Source: CAYVWB01 sp964455395 (GTDB taxonomy: Bacteria > Desulfobacterota > Desulfovibrionia > Desulfovibrionales > Desulfovibrionaceae). Taken from it: a stretch of 29,218 bases of DNA. Of this stretch, positions 18,364 through 24,026 are shown piece after piece; within the stretch, counting starts at the first letter, position 1, and each line of letters opens with the position of its first letter. The notes under the pieces are model-generated. The model was not told the DNA's origin and did not search any database. It worked only from the letters and a program-made list of their open reading frames with translations. The position numbers and the translations under genes are program-made. The stretch spans positions 1 through 29,218 of the forward strand of contig CAYVWB010000057.1 in the NCBI GenBank assembly GCA_964455395.1, read 5' to 3'.

Positions 18364-19233
18364 TCAACCAAAGTCCGGCACAAACGCGCACAACAATCGC
18401 GCGATCTCCTCGAAAATATCCTCCCCACGACGGTTGTACCGGAATTCCAGCTCTTTGAGGTAGAGGGGAAAACGCTCCGGCGCCACGCCGCGGTAGCGTG
18501 TCAGACGCGTCTTGGCGAAACGCCAGAACCGCTGGCTCGAATCCACGGCCAGGCCCTTGTCCCGGTGGGACACCACGCGGCCTTGCTCCTGGCGCCACAT
18601 CTCCGCGGGGCAGCACACCAGCAGCGAGAGATACGGAGGATACCGATCCGTATATACGACAGCCCCCATCGATGCGCTGCGCAGCTTGAGATTGCGCTTG
18701 AGGTGGATGAGCGCTTCCACGGAAAAGTTCGGGATGACATCAAGCGAGACTGCGCCGTCCTTCTCCAGCAAGCCGAACACCGGCGGCCAACTCTCGCCGC
18801 ACTGGGTACGCGCCGCCGGCGCGCGCCCGCTGGCGAGCAAGGCGTGGCGAAGACAGCCGGAATGCTCCTGAGGCCCGGTCATGAGATGGTGGGCGATGGC
18901 CATGCGGATGATGGTGGCGGCCTTGGCCGCCGTGTTGGGCGCCAAGCCCGTCTGCTCCGCCATGGTCGCAGGGGGCGTTTCGAGCTCGAAGAGCTTCACC
19001 AGCCGCAGCCAGTCTTGCAGGCCGATATGACTCAGATTCAGAAAACGCTGGGTGAAGTCGTGGAAAGTGTACTTGCAGCGCGCGCACCGCCGCCGCCCTG
19101 ATGCAAGGGCGTACACTTTGCGATGACGACACCGGGGGCAGAAACGCTGGTGGTTTTTCCAGCAGAAACCCAACAGGTATTTCCGGGCCGTGTTTTCGCT
19201 CCGGACCATTGTCTCGTAAGATGCGAGGTCCAT
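18364..19233 (-). CDS. IS1595-like transposase with altered catalytic residues
   Basis: This intact 289-residue ORF has the IS1595 layout: N-terminal zinc ribbon (CPRCRHRKVYAL, then RRRCARCKYTFHDFTQRF), a helix-turn-helix region (MAEQTGLAPNTAAKAATIIRMA), then the ISXO2-type domain (PPVFGLLEKDGAVSLDVIP, VYTDRYPPY, YLKELEFRYNRRGEDIF). Relatives carry MDESYFGG about 20 residues before PVFG; here the equal-length segment reads RHALLASG, so the first catalytic Asp is gone. The block usually reading VNGLEGFW is VDSSQRFW. The second Asp (TDRY) and AK-RL remain. It should not transpose, yet it has no frameshift. It lies between mobA and fdhA in the same orientation as both. It could be a recently dead insertion sequence or a retained DNA-binding protein. 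Confidence 0.85.
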   Translation of the reverse strand: MDLASYETMVRSENTARKYLLGFCWKNHQRFCPRCRHRKVYALASGRRRCARCKYTFHDFTQRFLNLSHIGLQDWLRLVKLFELETPPATMAEQTGLAPNTAAKAATIIRMAIAHHLMTGPQEHSGCLRHALLASGRAPAARTQCGESWPPVFGLLEKDGAVSLDVIPNFSVEALIHLKRNLKLRSASMGAVVYTDRYPPYLSLLVCCPAEMWRQEQGRVVSHRDKGLAVDSSQRFWRFAKTRLTRYRGVAPERFPLYLKELEFRYNRRGEDIFEEIARLLCAFVPDFG

Positions 19234-19573
19234 GAAGCCGCCGTCGGTTTGGTGTCAAAAAGAATGCATCAATTTTTTTGATATGCCTCGCGAGGCATAA
19301 ATGGCCGCTCTGGACGAATTCCGCCATGCGCCGGCTGTTTCGTCAGTTGACACGAACCCACGCTGCGGCCGGTGTTCTTCATGATGCCGGAAGGTTGCGT
19401 CTTGCATGTAGCGTTTCCCCCGCCAGTCGTGGTGTCTGGAGACCCCTCGGGCTGCGGCTCTGGTGCGAGGCCCGCCAGGCCGCCGCCCCCTTGGTCGACT
19501 GGCCGCGTGTTGGCGAAGCTCCCTGGAAATCCCCCATCGCGATGCTCTCGTCGCGCCATGGCTGGGTCGAGCG
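19234..19573. other. Spacer between mobA and the IS1595-like gene
   Basis: It holds the leader and palindromes of the IS1595-like gene (19268-19299) and about 270 nt in which I see no gene, terminator or clear promoter. It interrupts what would otherwise be a continuous fdhE-fdhD-mobA-fdhA-fdhB run. Confidence 0.5.
19268..19299. promoter_or_regulatory. Two adjoining palindromes upstream of the IS1595-like gene
   Basis: TATGCCTCGCGAGGCATA (19282-19299) is a perfect 18-bp palindrome. It abuts ATCAATTTTTTTGAT (19268-19282), an inverted repeat with a 5-nt centre. They lie 35-66 nt upstream of the start of the IS1595-like gene. They could be an operator for a dimeric regulator, a leader hairpin, or part of an insertion-sequence end. 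Confidence 0.6.
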
Positions 19574-20266
19574 TCAGGGCCCGACGTCCTCCCGATACCC
19601 CAGCCGACGCAGCATGGCCAAGTCGGCCGGGTAGTTCACATTGAAGAAGACGAGCGCCTCTTCAGGCGCATACGGAATGTGCAGACGCGCCTCCGCCGGT
19701 ACGGCTGCGGAGATCTTGAAGCGTCCGGCGGCGAGCGCCGCGGTCAGCATGGGCTCGGCTTCCGGGTCGTAGATGGCCACAAGCGATTCGATGAAGCCCG
19801 TCTCCGACTGCAGATACGTCGTCATCACGCGATCATGGGGTTTGCTCCGCCACGCCGCGACGAGCCGGCCCACGGTGGCGTCGTCCAGCAAGGGGAGGTC
19901 GCAGGCCACGGCGAGCACAGGCCCCCCGGCCTTGCGCAGACACGTGAGGATGCCGGCCATGGGCCCTTTGCCGGCGACTTCGTCGGGCGCCCACTCCAGG
20001 TGCAGTGGCGCGCCGAGGCTCACCGTGGCGGGGTCCCGCCCCGATATCCAGACCCGTTCGCAGTGCGGCGCGAGCAGCGCCACCATGTGTTCCAGCATGC
20101 ACCGGCCCGAGACCGGCAGCGCGACTTTGTCTTGCCCGAGACGTCTGCTCCGGCCGCCGGCGAGCACGATTCCCGTCAATCCTCCTGCCGCGTTGGCCCT
20201 GGAGGGCGCAGCGGCGGCCCCGGGCAGGGCGCTTGCGACTGGCGCAGGGTCCGGAGGGGGCGTCAT
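19574..20266 (-). CDS. mobA: Molybdenum cofactor guanylyltransferase MobA
   Basis: This 230-residue cytoplasmic nucleotidyltransferase adds GMP from GTP to molybdopterin, giving the guanine dinucleotide cofactor that formate dehydrogenase needs. The N-terminal GTP-binding signature LAGGRSRRLGQDKVALPV is intact, as are GPMAGIL (about 100) and the metal-binding ACDLPLLDD. The length is normal (E. coli MobA has 194; this one has an Ala/Pro-rich N-terminal extension of about 28). I chose the ATG at 20266 because it overlaps the fdhD stop as ATGA, a typical coupled start; the frame stays open upstream through fdhD only as a shadow. The C-terminal part (EALVFFNVNYPADL) also fits the family. It is the third gene after fdhE and fdhD. 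Confidence 0.92.
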   Translation of the reverse strand: MTPPPDPAPVASALPGAAAAPSRANAAGGLTGIVLAGGRSRRLGQDKVALPVSGRCMLEHMVALLAPHCERVWISGRDPATVSLGAPLHLEWAPDEVAGKGPMAGILTCLRKAGGPVLAVACDLPLLDDATVGRLVAAWRSKPHDRVMTTYLQSETGFIESLVAIYDPEAEPMLTAALAAGRFKISAAVPAEARLHIPYAPEEALVFFNVNYPADLAMLRRLGYREDVGP

Positions 20267-21039
20267 GCGTCCTCGCAGGCGAAGCGTTCGTTGGGATCCG
20301 TGAAGATGGTGACGCGGTTTTCCCGCGCAAAGCCGGCCAAGGAGAACGGCGCCGTGCTGGCGGCGGCGATGGCTGCTTCGGTGACGGCGGAGCGGCTTAC
20401 CACGCAGTGGAAACCGGCGCGCGCGATTTTCGCCGCGAGCGAGCCCGTGACCCGCGCCGAGACGAAAAGAACGAGGTTTGCGCTGGCTGCAGCGTCCAGG
20501 TCGGATTGCAGCCGCCACCCTGCGAGGCGGTCGATGCAGTTGTGGCGGCCGATGTCCTCCTCGACAGCGAGGAAGCGCTCCGTGACGAGGTCGTAGAGGC
20601 CGGCGCGGTGGAAGCAGCCTGTCCAGTCCCAGCGGCCTTCGCCGGTCATGAACTCCTGCATGCGCGTCACCATCTCCTCGCCACGCAGAAGTCGCGCGGC
20701 TGGCGCGGCCGGAAAGGCGACAGGACCTTGCGCCTTCCCCGGAGCGAAGACGAAGCGGCGCTCCGCTTCTTCGGTGAGGACGGGGATCTCGCCGGGGCCG
20801 CACCGTTCCAGCAGCGCGTGTNNNNNNNNNNGTCCCAGGGCGAGCCGTTTGAGGTCACGCGGGTACGCCCACAGCAGGCGCGGCGGTTCCTGCGCCCACA
20901 CCACTTCGAGTCGGGTTTCGGGGCTTGTCAGATCCTCGATGTCCCGCCAGGCGCCGTTCTTGAACTGCCGGTAGCGCCCCGTGCGCAAGCCTCGGGGGGC
21001 TTGCTCTGCAGGCGCGTCGGGGTAGGGGGTGCGCGGCAT
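20263..21039 (-). CDS. fdhD: Formate dehydrogenase accessory sulfurtransferase FdhD-like
   Basis: FdhD carries sulfur from IscS to the Mo/W cofactor before its insertion into FdhA. The C-terminal half is typical: LYDLVTERFLAVEEDIGRHN, then ANLVLFVSARVTGSLAAKIA and AVTEAAI. The CxxC loop that relays sulfur in E. coli FdhD (Cys121/Cys124) is not visible; the corresponding region reads FVFAPGKAQGPVAFPA. The ATG at 21039 overlaps the fdhE stop as TGATG with GGGGGT upstream. An in-frame 10-N run interrupts LALG/HALLE. The flanks end GGGAC and start ACACGCG, and merging them on the shared AC would give LALGHALLE, the expected family sequence, so the Ns may be a scaffolding artefact. The length is about 255 residues (277 in E. 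coli). Confidence 0.88.
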   Translation of the reverse strand: MPRTPYPDAPAEQAPRGLRTGRYRQFKNGAWRDIEDLTSPETRLEVVWAQEPPRLLWAYPRDLKRLALGXXXXHALLERCGPGEIPVLTEEAERRFVFAPGKAQGPVAFPAAPAARLLRGEEMVTRMQEFMTGEGRWDWTGCFHRAGLYDLVTERFLAVEEDIGRHNCIDRLAGWRLQSDLDAAASANLVLFVSARVTGSLAAKIARAGFHCVVSRSAVTEAAIAAASTAPFSLAGFARENRVTIFTDPNERFACEDA

Positions 21040-21929
21040 CAGAACCCCCATCCGGAGAAGGTGGCCCGCCGCCATTGCTCTTGCGCAGCGAGGATGTCAA
21101 GGGCCAGCGAATCCAGGTCGTCCAGCAAAGGCAGCGTGTGGCGATCCAGTTCGCGGAAGTCCAGCGTTTTCATGTAGGTCTTGCAGGAGTGGCAAAGGTC
21201 GAGCCGGAAACCGCGTTCTTCTTCGGCGGTGAGGAACGAGAGCTTCTCTTGCGCGGATTCCCCGCAGAAGAGACAGCCCAGCCGAGGCGCTCGATACGCC
21301 GTGCTGCAGAAGGAGCAGACGCAGTGCTTGTGGCCTTCGCGTCCCCGCAGTTCCGAGACCAGCGGCAGGCTGCCGCAGACAGGGCAGTGGCCGTGAAGCC
21401 AAGCGCGGGAATTGTCGTGTTTGTCCGCGAGTTGTTCGCCGAGCGCGGCTGCCGCGGGTGCGTACGCCGCCTGCGCCAAAAAGACGAGGGCGCGGGGCGC
21501 GTCTTCCAGCGCGTCGGCCCAGGCATCGAAGAGTCGGTTGTCTTGCGCCACGTGCGCGGCCACGGCCTCGCGGGGGTCCAGCCGGCCGTCGTCGATGGCC
21601 GTGCGGAGGGTCTGGGCGGCGCTCTGGAGGGGCCCCTCGCTTGCGCCGGCGAGCTCCAGCAGCGCGTCGAAGAGGCGCAGCGTCTCATCCATGCAGGCGT
21701 TGTCGAGGGGGAAGCGTTCGCGGGGGAGCAGAGGCGCGCCTTGCGCGTGACGCACGGGATCGGCGAGTTCTTCATGCGCGATCGGGACGCTGCGGAGGCG
21801 TTCTCTGGCGTCGAGCTGCAAGGCGGCGACCTGCTCCAGCACGGCGAGCAGGGGTTGAGGGATGTGGTCCTTGGCGCGGATGGCTTCGAACCTGTCGTGG
21901 GTGAGACGGCGTTCCTTGTCGATATCCAT
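21039..21929 (-). CDS. fdhE: Formate dehydrogenase formation protein FdhE
   Basis: This 296-residue cytoplasmic chaperone binds exported formate dehydrogenase subunits during assembly. Four CxxC pairs in the second half build the rubredoxin-like metal site of the family: HCPVCGSLP, CVCSFC, GCLFCGE and LCHSC. The N-terminal half is helical with no motif. I chose the ATG at 21929 (MDIDKERRL) because AAGGA lies 8 nt before it and the length matches E. coli FdhE (309); the frame remains open for another 110 codons upstream without family character. The stop overlaps the fdhD start. It is the first gene of the maturation operon. Confidence 0.92.
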   Translation of the reverse strand: MDIDKERRLTHDRFEAIRAKDHIPQPLLAVLEQVAALQLDARERLRSVPIAHEELADPVRHAQGAPLLPRERFPLDNACMDETLRLFDALLELAGASEGPLQSAAQTLRTAIDDGRLDPREAVAAHVAQDNRLFDAWADALEDAPRALVFLAQAAYAPAAAALGEQLADKHDNSRAWLHGHCPVCGSLPLVSELRGREGHKHCVCSFCSTAYRAPRLGCLFCGESAQEKLSFLTAEEERGFRLDLCHSCKTYMKTLDFRELDRHTLPLLDDLDSLALDILAAQEQWRRATFSGWGF

Positions 21930-22043
21930 CGGGAATCCTTCGTCGTATGTGTAGCGCGTCAAGATGATGCGCAACTCGTCGTGAGACGGGGGACGGGGGA
22001 TACGCCACGTCGGGAGCAACGGAAACGAAACGTCGGTAATAAA

Positions 22044-22052
22044 TGTATACCA
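22044..22052 (-). promoter_or_regulatory. Candidate extended -10 promoter of fdhE-fdhD-mobA
   Basis: On the minus strand TGGTATACA fits an extended -10 (TG, one base, TATACA). A weak TTGCCT lies 15 bp above. It would give a leader of roughly 110 nt before fdhE. Confidence 0.35.
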
Positions 22053-22297
22053 CTCCAGGCGCTGAGGCAAGGTGAAGCCGTCCTCCCGGCGACCAAAACG
22101 CGACGGCGCCTCTGTCCGGCAGCTTTCGCCGAGGGGGTGATGCGCCGGCCGCCGCATTCCGCACCGAGGCAAGGCGCCTCCGGATGCGCATGGAACGATC
22201 CACCCTCGCGCGTCGCGGCGTTCTCGCGAAGAGTCCGTCCTGGGCGGAGGACGCATGCCCATACGCTTGCCGAAGTCGACACTGAGTCAACGCCGAA

Positions 22298-22328
22298 CCC
22301 GACTGCCCGACTGCCCGACTGCCCGAAA
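22298..22328. repeat. 8-bp tandem repeat, about 3.5 copies
   Basis: CCCGACTG is repeated at 22298, 22306 and 22314, followed by a partial copy (CCCGAAA). The function is unknown. Confidence 0.8.
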
Positions 22329-22552
22329 GGGCGCAGGGACGACTTGGCGGAGATTGATCCCCCATCGCGAGGGGGCGGCTCGACGCGCGGTCGCTGCGTC
22401 TTCCCCATGCCTCCATGGAGGAAAGCGCGCCGGCAGGGAGCCCGGACCGACCGCAATCCATGGGGGCGCCGGCATTGGACAGGGAGCCGGCGTCGCTTCC
22501 GGACGGGATGAGGTCAGCGCCGGAAGGCGGCTCGAGGATCGATTCGTGGGGT

Positions 22553-22581
22553 TTGACATGGAGGCAGGTATCCATGAAGAT
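22553..22581 (+). promoter_or_regulatory. Candidate promoter of the zinc-ribbon/helicase pair
   Basis: A consensus TTGACA (22553-22558) is followed after 17 bp by GAAGAT (22576-22581). The -35 is perfect and the -10 is poor. The start codon of the zinc-ribbon gene lies about 95 nt further on. Confidence 0.35.
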
Positions 22582-22675
22582 GCATATTGGTTGCGCCTCG
22601 ACGATGCTTTCAGTCGGGAGGGCGAGTGGGTGAGTGGCTGGCGCGTCAAGCGCCGCAAGCATAGGAGCGTGCCGA

Positions 22676-24026
22676 GTGGATCAATGGTGCGTCATATCGT
22701 GTCTTCGGTGTGAGAAAACCTACAAGCTCGAACGAGAGGTTGCGCAACGCGCCCTCGCGTCAGGGCGCAAGGTTCGCTGCACCAGTTGCGGCTTGGTCTC
22801 CCGGCTCCGAAAGAAGGGTGCGGGCATGGGAGTGCCCGCCGGCCCGTCCCCCTCGTCCCCCTCATCCCACAACTGGGAAGGCGTACACGCCAGACGGCGA
22901 ACTCCCGATCCCTGGGAGGCCAGCGCGCCGGTTGCGCCTGTCGGCTCGGCCGATGCGGCCGATGCGGCCGATGCGGCCGATGCGGAGGACGTGGCGGATG
23001 CGGGCGCTGTCCCGTCCCCCTCGTCCCCCTCATCCCACAACTGGGAAGGCGTACACGCCAGACGGNNNNNNNNNNNNNNNNNNNNNNNNNNNNNNNNNNN
23101 NNNNNNNNNNNNNNNNNNNNNNNNNNNNNNNNNNNNNNNNNNNNNNNNNNNNNNNNNNNNNNNNNTCGGCCGATGCGGCCGATGCGGCCGATGCGGCCGA
23201 TGCGGAGGACGTGGCGGATGAAGAGGACGTGGCGGACGTGGAGGACGTGGCGGATGAAGAGGACGTGGCGGATGAAGGGGACCGCGATCTCGTGGACGCC
23301 GCCGCGTGGCGGGACGCGCCATGTGATGACGGTCCCGTTCTCGATGATGCTTTTGACGCGGACGCCTGCTTCACGCCGAAGGAAGAGCCCTGGGCAGGGC
23401 TGGGGGGGGATGACGACCCGTGGACCGAAGCCCTGCCCGGTGCGACAGACGAACCCCCGCATCCGGAGACCTCCGGCGAAGGCCCCGAGCCTGTCGACAT
23501 CCAGGTGGAAGGGCGGCTCGGGAAAGCGGCGCGGGTGCGCATCGTGGCAGGCGATATCCGGCGTCGGCACGCCCTGGAATGGGATGCGGTGGCGGTCCTG
23601 GAGGAGATACTGCTGACCGAAGGCGTTCGAGGCATCCAAAGCCAGATAGAACGCGAGTTGCGGGAAAACGACATGACCCTGGATGAACTGCGCCGTGTGG
23701 CGGAGGTGCGGGCGTTATGGCGGGAGCATGACGAATTCTCCATGGCCAGGAATCTGTTCACCCCCTTCGAACGCGGCGGGTTCATCTCGAACAATCACAA
23801 CATATCCTGGGCGTTGGCGCTGAAGCTTGTGCGCTCCTTGGGGGCCTATCCGTGTATGGAGGAACTCAGCGGGTGGCTGGGCGCGCTCCATGACGAGTGG
23901 CGCAACACCACGCGATTGCTCGATGAATATCCCAGCTATCTTCTCTATGTGCAGGACATGATCGAGTACGAGACCCCCTTGCACGCACACTGTGATGCGC
24001 CGGAGTATGAATGCCATGACTCGTGA
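22676..24026 (+). CDS. Zinc-ribbon protein with acidic repeat region
   Basis: I do not recognise the full protein. GTG 22676, with AGGAG 8 nt upstream, starts WCVISCLRCEKTYKLE and later RKVRCTSCGLV, a two-CxxC zinc ribbon like the MJ0042 finger often placed at bacterial N-termini. Residues from about 57 are a Pro/Ser and Asp/Ala-rich tract built from a 168-nt repeat plus GCGGAGGAC/GTGGCG units. A folded C-terminal domain of about 180 residues follows (VEGRLGKAARVRIV to YECHDS), rich in helices, unknown. A 100-N gap at 23066-23165 breaks the frame; a true gap of 48 + 168n nt would restore one ORF (432 residues if 48). The stop overlaps the helicase start, so the two are probably co-translated and may act together. 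Confidence 0.75.
22843..23065. repeat. 168-bp direct repeat, second copy cut by the N gap
   Basis: Bases 22843-22897 and 23011-23065 are identical (55 bp) with a period of exactly 168 bp, or 56 codons. Sequence after the gap (from 23166) matches the first unit from 22946. Each 55-bp block contains two neighbouring inverted repeats, CCCA-CAAC-TGGG (22866-22877) and GGCG-TACA-CGCC (22880-22891). In frame it encodes PSSPSSHNWEGVHARR. Confidence 0.85.
23166..23280. repeat. 9-bp and related minisatellite in the acidic tract
   Basis: Four GATGCGGCC-type units are followed by degenerate GAGGACGTGGCG(GATGAA) units. In the coding frame they give Ala-Asp-Ala and Glu-Asp-Val-Ala-Asp runs. The same 9-bp block occurs before the gap at about 22950-22985. 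Such arrays change length easily. Confidence 0.8.

Larger units (their letters stand above)
21930..22675. other. Divergent intergenic region between fdhE and the zinc-ribbon gene
   Basis: About 0.75 kb separates two divergent units. It contains a candidate extended -10 for fdhE (22044-22052), an 8-bp tandem repeat (22298-22328) and a candidate promoter for the zinc-ribbon gene (22553-22581). Open frames cross it on both strands, but none has a domain. Confidence 0.5.

Noticed and set aside
18280..19281. TCAAAAGAATTGACG and TCAAAAAAATTGATG as terminal inverted repeats of an IS1595 element
   Set aside because: 13 of 15 bases match, but the motif is AT-rich and itself palindromic. Similarity stops abruptly and no 8-bp target duplication flanks it.
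22255..22713. 152-codon plus-strand ORF upstream of the zinc-ribbon gene
   Set aside because: It runs through a tandem repeat and into the zinc-ribbon gene in another frame, with no domain or good ribosome binding site.
22843..23280. CRISPR array
   Set aside because: The repeats are directly adjacent minisatellites without unique spacers and lie within a coding frame; no cas gene is near.
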